Position numbers and translations under genes: made by a program
The notes under the pieces: generated by a model
What the model was told of the DNA's origin: nothing
Database searches by the model: none
The model's input: only the letters and a program-made list of their open reading frames with translations
Source of the DNA: Brachycybe producta
Lineage: Eukaryota; Arthropoda; Diplopoda; Playtdesmida; Andrognathidae
Assembly (NCBI GenBank): GCA_036925085.1
Contig: JAUPFP010000036.1
Span: 1,798,001 to 1,862,000, forward strand
DNA: 64,000 nt
Direction: 5' to 3'
Shown: positions 42,237 to 53,181 of the stretch, piece after piece
Numbering within the stretch: position 1 is the stretch's first letter
Layout of the letters: each line of letters begins with the position of its first letter

Positions 42237-42852
42237 TAGGGCTCGGAATATCAAGCAAATGTTTCTTAATCTGTGGCTTCTAATACCTATTGTAGTACAC
42301 ACTTGAAAATTTAAATGCATTTAAATAATAAACGTTTTCTACAGAGCCCTGTGAATTACAAACAAACAATATGTCGAATTCAATTTATTCAGTTAATTAA
42401 TCTGGGAAATATTGAGTTAATACTTAAATGTAATATAGAAACTATTGACATTAAAATATTGATTTAGTATTTCAATTTAAAATATTAATAATAAAGTCAA
42501 TTTTTATTTCGTTCGTGTCCTTAACTGGATTCCGTATAATTCACCTAAACACATTTAATTTGAATTCATTTAACTCATGTGTGTGTACAAGGTATAAGAG
42601 CCATTTAGTAAAGTAACAATCCCGTTTATATAAACCAACAATTATGGTCTTCTTCTAATCAAAAACATTGGTTACAGGCCAGAACTCTAGTTGAAAACTC
42701 ACAGTACAAGCATACATCTAGCCTCTAACCACTGTAACTAGCCTGTCTGATTATAAAAAAGCATAATTGCAGTTGCTCTAATGATCAAAATTGTCACTTG
42801 GGCCACAAGTTGATAAACATTTGCTTGATACTTCATAAAAATCCGAGCCCTA
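42237..42852. mobile_element. hAT-like non-autonomous element, copy 2
   Basis: The left end is TAGGGCTCGGAATATCAAGC. The right end is the complement of TAGGGCTCGGATTTTTATGA. The inner arms GGTTACAGGCCAGAACTC and CTAGCCTCTAACCACTG are retained. Flanking octamers do not match convincingly. No ORF. Confidence 0.65.
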
Positions 42853-43044
42853 CTTCGAAGCGATAACACTGGCAACCTTATCAATTTGTCATCAATTATC
42901 GTTTATTTTTAAACATGCGAAAAAGTTCGCAATCAACGTTTTTTGCAGCAAAAACTGTCATTAAAAAAAGAGCTGGAAGGCTTAGCAATTAAGAAAGTGA
43001 TTGACGTCAAATATTTTTTGATTATATTAATATTAATAATAATA

Positions 43045-43077
<33 letters not shown>

Positions 43078-44407
43078 TGATCGAAATTTAAAATATTGCA
43101 ACAAAACTAAGCTTATAATTTTTACTTTAAAAAAGAAACAATAATCTCATCATTTTTTAAAAAGAAAAATTGAAATTAAAAAAATGCTGAGATTGTAATT
43201 GATTATCCTGACATTTTATTATCAAACGAGTGACAATTTTTGAAAGGGTTACTCATTGGTAATAACTAATAAGTTAATCACATGCCGAACAAAAGAAAGT
43301 TTTTTTTTAAAAAATAAATAAATGTCAGCTCAATTAGAATCGAAAAACAATTAATATTCAGCTGCATATATCTTCTTTTATTGTTGTTAATATGTATTAT
43401 AAAAATGCAAGCTGTTAAATTAAGATAAAAGAACTTTCGTGCAACTTTCATAACAATTTCATAAGAATTGTTTCAATTTAATAAGTTTTAAGCTCTCCTT
43501 TCAGAATCATTGTGTGAGGGAAAAAACATGCTTCAATTAATTTGAATTTGAATAATTGCTCTGCAAGTGACCATAAAGGCAAGTGGCTATAAAAGCCTGT
43601 GGCAGAGAGACAACAAGTGAAATAGCAACATACAAAAATGCATTGTCTAAACCAGAAAAACACAAGACTCAATATTTACTAAGACAACCGGAAAAATGTT
43701 TTTTTTTCTCTTCAGTTAAAGAACCTGGGTTATATTTTTTAAAAAAATATATATTTCCAGATGTTAGTGACCCTATTTATAGCCTCTAACCAGGTTCTGT
43801 GATTGAAAAAATATATTTTTCTGGTTGCCTTAATAATTTCCAATGTGTTCTGTTGCAACATGATAAGCTGAATTGTAAGACAATTACGAATATACATACA
43901 TAAAATAATTTGTTTTTCATGCACGAAAAACTATCTAAATAACTGGAAAGTTCAGTCCAGCATAGAAATTCAAACTAAAACGAATAAGGCTTAATTAATT
44001 CACCTTAAAATAGTGACCACTGGTCTTATTACCAATATGCATATAAATAAGCTGATGATACGATCATAAAAGATTATCGTGCCTCAATAAGTTGGTGGGT
44101 TGAAGTAAGATGGCCGTGTACAAATTTCTCATAATGAAAAGCATAAAACTTGTCAATTTTAAAGCTGAATACCGAGTTAACTGACCATTCAAAATAATCT
44201 AAAGCATTACTTAATTCTTGAATAAGCTTTTAATCTTGGCTATTAGCTTAGAAGAAGAAAAAAAAAACAAGACTAAAAAAGTTTCTGAACAAAAAAAAAA
44301 GACAATTGCATCTTTAAAATTCATCATCCAACCATTCAAAATTAAAAAATTTCAATGTCTCATTTTGAGCTACAAAATGCTATTTCTGCAACACAGCTGA
44401 TTAATGG
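42853..44407. other. AT-rich stretch with an (AAT)n tract
   Basis: (AAT)n at about 43032-43074. A fragment of the hAT-like inner arm (TAGCCTCTAACCAGGTTC) lies near 43781. No gene seen. Confidence 0.45.
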
Positions 44408-44708
44408 GGCTAAGAAATTCTATGCGAAATCAAGCAAATGTTACTCAATCTGTAACCAAAGGACCAACTGTAATATAACAATCATTTTTAAGTCTCAACC
44501 ACTAATTACTTTTTTTTAAATCAAAAACACTGGTTAGAGGCTAGAACTCTAGTTGACAGCTGATAATAACTGGGCATTTAGCCTCTAACCAGCCTTTTTG
44601 ATTAGAAAAAAAAAGCATAATTGCAGTTGCTCCAATGATGATGATTACTTCACAATTTGCATTTGGGGCCACAAATTGAGAAACATTTGCTTGCTAATGC
44701 ATAAAACA
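44408..44708. mobile_element. hAT-like non-autonomous element, degenerate copy
   Basis: Inner arms CACTGGTTAGAGGCTAGAAC and TTTAGCCTCTAACCAGCC are well kept, and the right arm continues through GCATAATTGCAGTTGCTCC to AAACATTTGCTTG. The terminal TAGGGCTCGGA motifs are eroded on both sides. Confidence 0.5.
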
Positions 44709-44711
44709 AAA

Positions 44712-45360
44712 ACAATTATACTTTTTTGCAATCAAAGAAGACTGGTTGGAGGCTTCACTTCTATATGAAATCTTACATCCTTGTATTGAAACAGTAGCTG
44801 AAAATGAACAAGTGTTTCAGCTATTGCGTTTAGCCATCTTCAGCTGCAACTTTTGAGTTCAATGTCACATGGCTTTTATAAGATAATTATTTGTATGCAA
44901 TATACCATTTTTACATCCCTATTGGTTGATGGGTATCATGTGATGATATCACTAGCTGACCAGCTAAAAATGAGCTGAAATATCTTCTAACTACATAAGA
45001 TATAAGCTGAAATGCAAGAGATAGGAGGAGGAGAAGCATAAGGTGGTACAACATTTCTGCTTCAGCTCATACAATTCTCTTCTTCAGTTCACTAGTAAAT
45101 GACAGGCATCTGCAGACAGCTTCAGAATTTCTTTGGCTCCACAATTTTATGAGCGTCATCAATTTCTTATTGGTTTGTTACTGGGTCTGATGACATATGC
45201 CCCGCCCTTTTTATTTCTAATTGGTTGATATTTGGTCGAATGCTCATAAAAGGGCGGAGCCAAAGTAATTCTGAAGCTGTCTACAGATGCCTGTCTAGTA
45301 AATGTGCCTTAAGTTTCGGCTAGGAAAACTCTAGCCTCCAAACAACCACCTTGATTATGC
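44712..45360. mobile_element. Composite hAT-like fragment with nested MITE
   Basis: Inner arms AAGACTGGTTGGAGGCTTC (near 44748) and CTCTAGCCTCCAAACAACC (near 45329) are inverted. Between them are a segment rich in 'agctgaaa' words and an ACAGGCA MITE at 45102-45294. Confidence 0.4.
45102..45294. mobile_element. ACAGGCA MITE, copy D (second subfamily)
   Basis: 193 bp. The ends are ACAGGCATCTGCAGACAGCT and the complement of ACAGGCATCTGTAGACAGCT. Arms include CTTCAGAATT and GGCTCC. It is flanked by perfect 10-bp repeats CTAGTAAATG (45092-45101 and 45295-45304). Confidence 0.85.
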
Positions 45361-46037
45361 CTTATTAATAATTAAATCAAAGTTCAATAGACTATAAATT
45401 AAAACAATTGAAAATGATATGACACACACACATAGGCAATCTAACAAAGTAAATTTAATTAAGATTGATAGAATGTTAAGAATATTTTGTTCACTTCCCC
45501 CAACTCAAAAGATTGGTCAGTGATTGGTCAATTTTTATCAATCACAAATCCCAACTAACTTAGCCAATTAAAAAGACTTCAAAAAAAACTTTCAATATTA
45601 AAATGACAAATAATGTGTCAACTTGAGAAAAATGATTTTTATCAGATTTCTTTTTAAAAAAATACAACGACCATGACGAAGAAAAATTAGAAATACTTTT
45701 CAACAAGCTTAAAAAAAAATTTGCTAAATATACATACACACGTGTGTGTCTATATATAAAACCTTAAAAAAATGAATGCTTTTTAATTAAAAGCTTCAAA
45801 AATTAGGTTAAAAGTTTTTAACATAAAGCTATATAATTAAAGGTAAATTAACAGCAACAAGGTTATGTGCTCTGTGTGTGTGTGTGTGTGTCTTGTGTGA
45901 TAAAACTTAAATGAAAACTTAAAAAATACACTTAAATTTTCAACAGCACTTCATACAAAACACTAAAAATTAATTAGACACAAAAAATGTAAAAGAAAGC
46001 AGCAGCAGAAGGAATGGCTTTAAAAAAACGTTTAAAG

Positions 46038-46038
<1 letters not shown>
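45361..46038. other. AT-rich non-coding spacer
   Basis: A (GT)n tract lies near 45873-45891. Nothing else is supportable. Confidence 0.45.

Positions 46039-46119
<81 letters not shown>
46039..46119. repeat. (TA)n microsatellite split by element 2
   Basis: About 81 bp of TA repeat directly left of element 2. The tract resumes for about 12 bp at 55737-55748 on the other side. Confidence 0.9.
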
Positions 46120-46122
<3 letters not shown>

Positions 46123-47039
46123 AACATCCCCGTTTCCGTAGGGTTAGTAGAGAGATCTCTACTAGCCATCTAGAAGTGTCGAATGGATGTTGATGATTAA
46201 GTCTTTCGGTCTATTGGCTCCTGTGTTGCACACTTAACCACCAGGGACACAAGGGTCGGTACCTCAGGAGACCTGTGGTAGAGAATATTGTAGAGATGTC
46301 GTCTTACACTCGGCTGCTGGAGACTTCGTTGTCCGGTGGAAACATCGGCTACGTGGCGGCTATAATCCTAAGTCCCACTCCCATAAAATGACTGAGTCCA
46401 CACATTGAATTCGTATGATGAAAATGCTCTTTTATTCAATAAACAGAGAGTCCTGTAGATTGAGAGATATCGCATCGGTCTTAAGCATAAAGACGGTCTG
46501 TCCGATCTGCCTGATCTATCCGATCTGTCTGATATGTCCGATCTGTCCTCTCAATCTACAACCTCTTGTATTTATACTCAAAATACAATACAAACATCTG
46601 ATTATGATAACAAAGGCTCCAGGTGTGTCCAAGTCTCTTGGACACACTCGGACCTAGAAGTGAACTATCACTTAACAAGAAAACGAAAACATCTATAAGA
46701 TGTATAAATTATAACAATACAGAAGGATCTTCGTTGATCCTTCTTCAAACGATAACAATACAATTTAATTACGAAAAGGACTTCTGTATCCTTTTCGTCA
46801 CACTTGACCGGTGTTTCACTGGCCAAAAGTTCTATATCGTCAATTCTTCTAGGAATTATCCTATAAGAATTGACGATACAATTCATTTGCCGTCTTTTCC
46901 TCATCCTGTAGGGTAGGGAGGTATCGTCTGGATAACCTCCCGCCCACCCCCAAGCATGAGGTGAAACCCATCGATCAAAATACTTAAAACTACAGGGTGT
47001 TTCAATACAACAACGAATTCTGACGATGAATTCGTTACA
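46120..47039 (-). repeat. 3' LTR of element 2
   Basis: 920 bp. In sense orientation U3 begins at 47039. The distal U3 (47039 down to about 46728) differs from element 1, and the rest matches it. Hairpins in U3: 47012-47036, 46916-46941, 46836-46877, 46772-46797 and 46722-46743. An 18-bp unit (CAGATCGGAYAKATCAGR) near 46500-46550 is present once more than in element 1. Confidence 0.95.
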
Positions 47040-47045
47040 CCCCCC
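47040..47045 (-). other. Polypurine tract, element 2
   Basis: CCCCCC on the plus strand (GGGGGG in sense), directly before the U3 start. The context AACTAGTT is the same as in element 1. Confidence 0.6.
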
Positions 47046-47056
47046 AACTAGTTTAT

Positions 47057-47249
47057 AAGCACGTCCCTGTGCTTCCAAAAATAAGACCTTGCAAAAATAC
47101 CCATTGGTATAAAATTTAGGCATGCAGTAAAAATACAAAACGAAAAGTATAAAAATACTAGAAATGTGTTCCGAATAAATGCAAGCGTGCATAAACAAAA
47201 CAAGTAGGGAAATACTCAAAACGATAAACACAAGTATAAAATAGTACTT
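47057..47249 (-). other. Hairpin array in the 3' untranslated region, element 2
   Basis: At least six short palindromes: 47057-47074, 47097-47110, 47146-47159, 47179-47192, 47203-47216 and 47232-47249. In sense, 47074-47057 reads AAGCAC, loop AGGGAC, GTGCTT. It matches the element 1 hairpin at 38909-38928 in loop and position, but with two base pairs exchanged. ATACC-AATG-GGTAT (47110-47097) matches ATACC-AACG-GGTAT at 38875-38888. Confidence 0.75.
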
Positions 47250-48357
47250 AAAAATACAAAGTCCAAGGCCTCTAGTAGTCCAAAATGGCTCATCCTTGAG
47301 CAGGATCTTCTTTGCTCCTGCGCAAGTCTCTTTCCAGAAGGATGGCGGTTTCGGCAGACCTTCGGTGACTTCGGTGACTTTTGCGTTCCTCTGCATGACT
47401 GCTGGTCTCGTCAAAAAGGATGTAGGTCCAGGAGACGTTACAGAAGCCCTAGGACTCCCAGGAGCTTCCATATTGCTCCTGGCGGTAGTCTTCGGCTCCG
47501 TTACTTCGACGTCGTCCTTGTATGTTGGCCCAGGCTCACGAGGGCGGACATCCTTCAGTTTTACTCGATTATTTGGCCCATGATGAGAGAAGCTGTGGAT
47601 TTCCAACCTTAATTGATTCCTCAGGTCTCTGTTGAGTCGGTTTCGTTTGACGAGAGGCCTTCGTTGCCTCCAACGCCAAACTCCGCGAACCAACAGGTCT
47701 TCTGTGAGACCTGAGTTGGCAATCTCGACTGGAAGGGCAGCCCCCTTATTTTCCATAAACCAGCCATCGTAATCGCACACGATGGTAAACCAAATTTGCA
47801 TAAGTAAAACAAAACTTTTGATCCTTTCCGTAATCGAACGATAGAAATTTTCACAATTTTCCACGATGGATGGGTGAAAACTTTTCAAAACAAAAAGATG
47901 ATGAGAAATAGTGCCTGTACATGTGCTCAACACATGGGCAAAGCTGTCAGTGATGAAGAACATAAACAATAGGACCCGGATCCATAGTGGTGCGAGGCTA
48001 GTAGACATTTCACTTAATGTATCCCTCCGCCCACGTGTTTCTTCTATGCTTGGTAGCGTCATTGACCGCTCCCTGTTTACTTCCTCATTTGGGACGTCAT
48101 TTCCATCTGTGGCGTCACTAGCATCGATATCATCGTCCATTTTTGTTGTTTCATCGATAATTTCCGCGTTTTTCACCTCCATTTGAAATTCCATCGGCGA
48201 ATTTACATCTTTTTCGTCGATTTCCATCGTTTCTTCAGGAATTTCGCTGATTTCTTCAACAAATCCAATGGTTTCCATGGTAAAATTCGTCTTGTTACCA
48301 TATTCTCTGGTGAATTTCATCGCATCTTCGCCAGGTAAGTATGAGAACTGCTGCTGG

Positions 48358-51300
48358 TTATCGTCTGCTGCCCTTTTTTCTTCTAATTTCGACGTTACGG
48401 TCAGAATGCTTTCGGATTGCTTTCGTAATTATCTCAATTTCTTCTTCATCCTCAGAAGATTCGATCCAAGCATTTTGGCATCTGCAGTGTCCACAACATC
48501 TCTTCTTACGCGAAGGTAAGTTTTTCTTCTTGACAAACGCTGTCATTTCTTTTTCTTTTACAGGTTCCGATTCGGATTCTTCTGGCGATGAGTTACCCAT
48601 GGACTCCAGGGTGTCTCCAGTCGTTGGAACATTGGGTCCGTCCTTTTGGTAAGTCTCATATAGTGGTCTCAGGTTTGCAACGTTTACAGAGTCTTCCACT
48701 AATCTTCCAGCTCGATTCTCGTAACTTAATCGGTATACGGTGTCCGATACCTTCGACACAATCGTATATCCCTGTCTCCATTTCGTTAAGAACTTCTTGT
48801 TCTGTCCAGGCCTGATTCGCATGTCTCGTACAAGTACTTTCTGTCCGATTTGGTACTCGTAAGGCTTCTTATGCCTTTGGTCGTAGTACTTCTTTCGACG
48901 ATCATGTGCTGCTTTCAGGTTCGCCCTGGCTGTTCTTAGTTCTTCTTCTTGGCGTTCTTCCGCCTGTTGTCGAACGTCCACGAGGTTTCCTGCCTCGTTA
49001 TCCACAATAACTGGTCGTTCTGGAACTAAGGTGTCTACTTTAGTTCTGGGCTCCCTCCCAAACATGAGTCTGTACGGCGTAAACTTGGTGGATGAATGTA
49101 CAGATGAGTTGTACGATTCCAAAACTTCATCCAGTTTTGTAGCCCAATCAGTCTGGTTCTTCGCAGGAGTCAGATACTTTTTCATAGTCTGAATAATGCT
49201 TTTATTCGTCCTTTCGGCGAGACCATTACTTTGCGGATGGTATGCAGTTGTTGTTTCGTGCTCTATCTTGTTTATTTTCAAGAATTCTTGAGTGTTTTTC
49301 GCAACAAACGGCGTCCCTCGATCCGAAATGAGTTTCTCTGGTATCCCGAAGATTCTCTTTACGTCTTTTGCTAGGAAGTTCATTACGATTAGTGCGGTTG
49401 TGCTTTTCACTGCTTTAGCAACGCAATATCGAGTGGCGTAATCGACTGCCAACAAGATGTGCTTGTTTCCTCCAACCGACGGTACTAATGGTCCAATGAA
49501 ATCCATTCCCCAGCAATCACAAGGCTTTCCAATGGGCATTTCTTGAAGGAACCCTTCAGGTTTCTCCGTACCCAACTTGTGTAATTGACAAATCTCACAT
49601 GATCGCACATATTCGAATATGTCGTGCTTCATGTTATTCCAATAAAATCTTTGCCTGGCTCGATTCCAGGTCTTAGTTTGTCCTTCATGACCAGCATCGG
49701 GCTCGTCATGGCATAATCTCATTACTTCTGGGATGAGATGTTTTGGAACCACATTCACGAGTGTGGGTACGGAACTTCCGTGAAACACACAAGCGAACAA
49801 CTTGTTGTCATAATCGCAAAACAACTTATGAAGAGGTGACTCTGGTTGGTTACGCAACTCCTCACGAATCTTCAAAATCTCTGGGTCCAATTTTTGCTCC
49901 ACCTTCCAATCCCATTGTAAGGTTACATTAAAGATCACACTGTCATCTAGGTCTTCCGCTTCTGGGATGGCCTTCCAGTTAACAGGCACTCCTGCTGGAT
50001 ATCTCGAGAGGCAATCGGCTTCGATGTGAAGTTTCCCCTCCTTGTAGATGATTTTGTAGTCGTACTCCTGCATTAGCAGCTGCCAGCGACCAAGTCTTCC
50101 TTCCAGACGTGCTGCAGTCTTCATGTAGCATAATGCATGGTGATCCGTCACAATTGTAAAGGGCTTCTGGAACAGGTACGGCCGGAACTTGGTGACTCCG
50201 TAGATTACTGCTAGGCACTCCTTATCCGTCGTACTGTAGTTCTTTTCCGCGTCCCTTAGAACTCTGGAGACACTTCCAATGATCTCCTTTCTTCGTTTAT
50301 CCTCTGACTTCTGGTAAAGCATCGCTCCAATTCCGTATCCATAGGCATCAGTATGCATAAATATTGCAGCCTTCGGATCATATACGGCAACCAATGGAGA
50401 TTTCGACAACATATTCTTTAGCGTGCGGAATGCATTCTCGCAGTCAACTGACCATTCGAACGGTATATCTTTACCCGTCAGGTCTGACATTGGCTTCGCT
50501 ATGTTGGCAAATCCAGGTACATGCTTTCGATAATAACCCGCCAATCCAAGGAAACTTCTGATTGCGGTTACATTGTCAGGAACTGGGAAGTTCTTTATGG
50601 CGACAACCTTATCTGGATCTGGCCGAATTCCATCAGGCGAGATCAGGTGTCCCAAATACTTCACTTCTTGGAATCCAAAGAAGCATTTCACTGGATGCAA
50701 CTTCAGGTTTGCTGTCCTCAGCAGGTCCAAGATAGTTCTCAATCTTTTCAAGAATTCTTCGAACGTTCTTCCAAACACTACGATGTCGTCAAGGTAGACA
50801 AGGCACGTTTCCCATTTGTGCCCGGCGAGTAGGATGTCCAATGCACGTTGCATAGTGGCAGGAGCGTTTCGGAGTCCGAAAGGCATTCTTACGAACTCGA
50901 ACAATCCTCGATGAGATGTAAATGCGGTCTTCTCGATGTCGCTTTCTTCCATCTCGAACTGCCAGTATCCACTCTTCATATCCAGCGTTGCGAAGTAGCA
51001 TGCTCCTCTCATGGAGTCTAATGCGTCATCAATCCTCGGTAATGGATAAGTGTCTGCCTTTGTAATCGCGTTCAACTTCCGATAATCTACACAGAAACGG
51101 TAGGAGCCGTCCTTCTTCTTTACAAGGACGATGGGCGATGCATACGGCGATTTCGATGGCCTTACAACCCCAGATTTCTTCATCTCCTCTAGCGTCTCAT
51201 CAATTACGATGCGTTCCCCAGGCCCGCATCTTCGTAACGTGTCTCGAACAGGTAAATTATCTCCAGTTTCGATCTTGTGTTTGGTCAGATTCGTAGCTCC

Positions 51301-53175
51301 CAGGTCCTTAGATGAAAAGGCGAAGATCGGTTGGAACTCCTTCAGTAGGATCGTCAACTCTTCTCTTTGATCATCTGTCAGTTCAGGACCAAGTTGAATT
51401 TCTCTTTCAAAATCAACGGGTGCTTCTCCGATGTCTCTAAAGTTTTCCTCTTCGGAAACTTTGCAGGCTTGCTCTTCTTCTAGTTCTTCTAGAAGTTCGA
51501 AGTGTCCAATAGTCTCGCGGTCTCCAATCCCCACGGACTCCAGTGTGGTATTCAGGAGTTGGACTTCCAGTTGTGATGTCCCATTCCCTTGTAGCACACT
51601 GCTGGCCACAACGATGCCTTTTCGATTAAAGAGACTATCGTTCGTTTCAATCATGAGTACTTCGTTTTCCTCAATGATCCGCCCTGCAGCTACTTTGAGG
51701 TTCAAAGCCTGGCCCGGATTTAACGTAATCCTTCCTTGGGCTTTTACGCAGCTTTCCTCTCTAGCTTTTATGGCATAGGAGTTATCCAGATGGCTATTCT
51801 GAGCACATCCCCCCTCTTTTAACTCTTTGAAGAAATTCCAGGGAAGGCTACTACGCGCACTTCCTTTCTTCAACAATTCTCGTGTTCCTTCGTAGAACAT
51901 CTCATTAGCAAAGTAGATCTTGGAGGTCTTCATGGAAATGATGAGATCAAATGCAGCTCCCAGGTCTCTCCCCAGCAGTGCTTCTCGTTTTCCATCTATG
52001 ATGAGCATCCTTGCCGTTACTTGCTTTCCGTTCAACTCGAACGTTGGCCACAACTGACCAAGTACTTTAATCGGTACCCCTCCTACTGCGCCTAATGCAG
52101 GTGCGTTCCGGATTGGTCCATATCGAAGTCCGTACTCTTTGGCCATTGTGCCTGACAAGATAGTGAACCCAGTTCCGCTATCCGCCAAAAATCTAACTGG
52201 TGTGCCGTCAACCTGAATGGTAATCTTGGCAACACTCTCATCGGGCGTAGTATCTCCTACCTCGATGAGTTCGCATGAGGTGAGTAGGCTGTCTACAGTG
52301 ATTTCGACACTCTTTCGACAACAAGCCCTACTCCTCAATAAATCTCCAACTTCAACGGATTCAATAACCTCGCTGTTCGCAGGGATCCTGCTGGTATCAT
52401 CTCCTCTACCGATAGCTGCATTTACAATAGCCTTCTTGGATTTCTTAGCATCAGTTTCGGCCTTGCCCGAGGCAATAACATTGGATGTTACATCTTGAGG
52501 GATTTCCTGAGCAACATTGCTTATCCCCGGTATACACGCCGCAGAATTCTGTTGGGTCCTTCCCTCAATTCCGACTGGCACCGCAGAATTCTGTTGGGTC
52601 TCTCCCTCAATTCTGTCTTGATTAACTCCAGTTTCCATGGCTTCCACAATTCTCTTTGCTTCCTCCAAGCTATTCGCGTAAACTACCATAGCTTTCGTAG
52701 GTGACCAGATGATGGGTTCCGGAAATATCTCTTCGATGATTTCTCCCCTTCGACCAGTATCCTTTCGCAGCTTCTTATATTTTCGTGAATTCCGTTGTCG
52801 TTTTCCATTCGTAATGCCGACTAACAACTCCGACGATTGCTCAGGGAGTCCTTGAGTGTCCAAATCACATGGTCTCTTCGGTGCTCCAGCCTTTGGTCTA
52901 GTTGTGGTGACATTCGAAATGCCGACTAACAACTCCGACGATTGCTCAGGGAGTCCTTGAGTGTCCAAATCGCATGGTCTCTTCGGTGCTCCAGCATTCC
53001 GTCTAGTTTTAGTGACATTGGTAGCTTCGCTCACGCCCCTATTCCCCCCCAACAAAGCTTTGTCCACAATGTTTTGGGAATTGGCGATCGCTGTTTCGTT
53101 TCGATTTTGTCGTTTTCCAGAGGGTTTTCCGTTCTTAAAGGGCGGTAGGCCCCTCTTTACTGCCACCCTTTCTAG
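48358..53175 (-). CDS. pol: Pro-Pol polyprotein, element 2
   Basis: About 1602 codons after the frameshift site, carrying the same protease DSG, reverse transcriptase YLDD, RNase H, HHCC and D-D-E integrase motifs as element 1. It differs from element 1 at about eight residues over 1597 positions, for example HTDAYGYG in place of HTDACGYG at RNase H, FLKRL for FLERL and EFLKI for EFLEI. It ends soon after RNVEIRRK, where one extra base puts a TAA (48358-48360) in frame, so pol and ORF3 are separate here. The in-frame linker duplications are present. I see no broken catalytic residue. Confidence 0.93.
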   Translation of the reverse strand, partial: LERVAVKRGLPPFKNGKPSGKRQNRNETAIANSQNIVDKALLGGNRGVSEATNVTKTRRNAGAPKRPCDLDTQGLPEQSSELLVGISNVTTTRPKAGAPKRPCDLDTQGLPEQSSELLVGITNGKRQRNSRKYKKLRKDTGRRGEIIEEIFPEPIIWSPTKAMVVYANSLEEAKRIVEAMETGVNQDRIEGETQQNSAVPVGIEGRTQQNSAACIPGISNVAQEIPQDVTSNVIASGKAETDAKKSKKAIVNAAIGRGDDTSRIPANSEVIESVEVGDLLRSRACCRKSVEITVDSLLTSCELIEVGDTTPDESVAKITIQVDGTPVRFLADSGTGFTILSGTMAKEYGLRYGPIRNAPALGAVGGVPIKVLGQLWPTFELNGKQVTARMLIIDGKREALLGRDLGAAFDLIISMKTSKIYFANEMFYEGTRELLKKGSARSSLPWNFFKELKEGGCAQNSHLDNSYAIKAREESCVKAQGRITLNPGQALNLKVAAGRIIEENEVLMIETNDSLFNRKGIVVASSVLQGNGTSQLEVQLLNTTLESVGIGDRETIGHFELLEELEEEQACKVSEEENFRDIGEAPVDFEREIQLGPELTDDQREELTILLKEFQPIFAFSSKDLGATNLTKHKIETGDNLPVRDTLRRCGPGERIVIDETLEEMKKSGVVRPSKSPYASPIVLVKKKDGSYRFCVDYRKLNAITKADTYPLPRIDDALDSMRGACYFATLDMKSGYWQFEMEESDIEKTAFTSHRGLFEFVRMPFGLRNAPATMQRALDILLAGHKWETCLVYLDDIVVFGRTFEEFLKRLRTILDLLRTANLKLHPVKCFFGFQEVKYLGHLISPDGIRPDPDKVVAIKNFPVPDNVTAIRSFLGLAGYYRKHVPGFANIAKPMSDLTGKDIPFEWSVDCENAFRTLKNMLSKSPLVAVYDPKAAIFMHTDAYGYGIGAMLYQKSEDKRRKEIIGSVSRVLRDAEKNYSTTDKECLAVIYGVTKFRPYLFQKPFTIVTDHHALCYMKTAARLEGRLGRWQLLMQEYDYKIIYKEGKLHIEADCLSRYPAGVPVNWKAIPEAEDLDDSVIFNVTLQWDWKVEQKLDPEILKIREELRNQPESPLHKLFCDYDNKLFACVFHGSSVPTLVNVVPKHLIPEVMRLCHDEPDAGHEGQTKTWNRARQRFYWNNMKHDIFEYVRSCEICQLHKLGTEKPEGFLQEMPIGKPCDCWGMDFIGPLVPSVGGNKHILLAVDYATRYCVAKAVKSTTALIVMNFLAKDVKRIFGIPEKLISDRGTPFVAKNTQEFLKINKIEHETTTAYHPQSNGLAERTNKSIIQTMKKYLTPAKNQTDWATKLDEVLESYNSSVHSSTKFTPYRLMFGREPRTKVDTLVPERPVIVDNEAGNLVDVRQQAEERQEEELRTARANLKAAHDRRKKYYDQRHKKPYEYQIGQKVLVRDMRIRPGQNKKFLTKWRQGYTIVSKVSDTVYRLSYENRAGRLVEDSVNVANLRPLYETYQKDGPNVPTTGDTLESMGNSSPEESESEPVKEKEMTAFVKKKNLPSRKKRCCGHCRCQNAWIESSEDEEEIEIITKAIRKHSDRNVEIRRKKGSRR

Positions 53176-53181
53176 TTTAAA
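53119..53181 (-). promoter_or_regulatory. -1 ribosomal frameshift signal, element 2
   Basis: Sense TTTAAAC (plus-strand GTTTAAA at 53175-53181) followed by TAG and the same pseudoknot arms as element 1, with no change seen. Confidence 0.85.

Larger units (their letters stand above)
46668..48320 (-). pseudogene. ORF3 remnant, element 2
   Basis: The frame is open from ATG 48320 into the 3' LTR, but only part is genuine ORF3. The first 100 codons (MKFTREYGNKTNF onwards) match element 1 closely. After the membrane-like segment it diverges. A block at about 47420-47745 (SGLTEDLLVRGVWRWRQRRP onwards) again aligns with element 1 37481-37800, but with many differences. About 1.3 kb between these blocks is missing, as is the 3' part. 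The hydrophobic tail (FILVFIVLSISLL) is translation of the untranslated hairpin region. Relative to element 1, one extra base near 48374 removes the ORF3 ATG and takes it out of the pol frame. Confidence 0.7.
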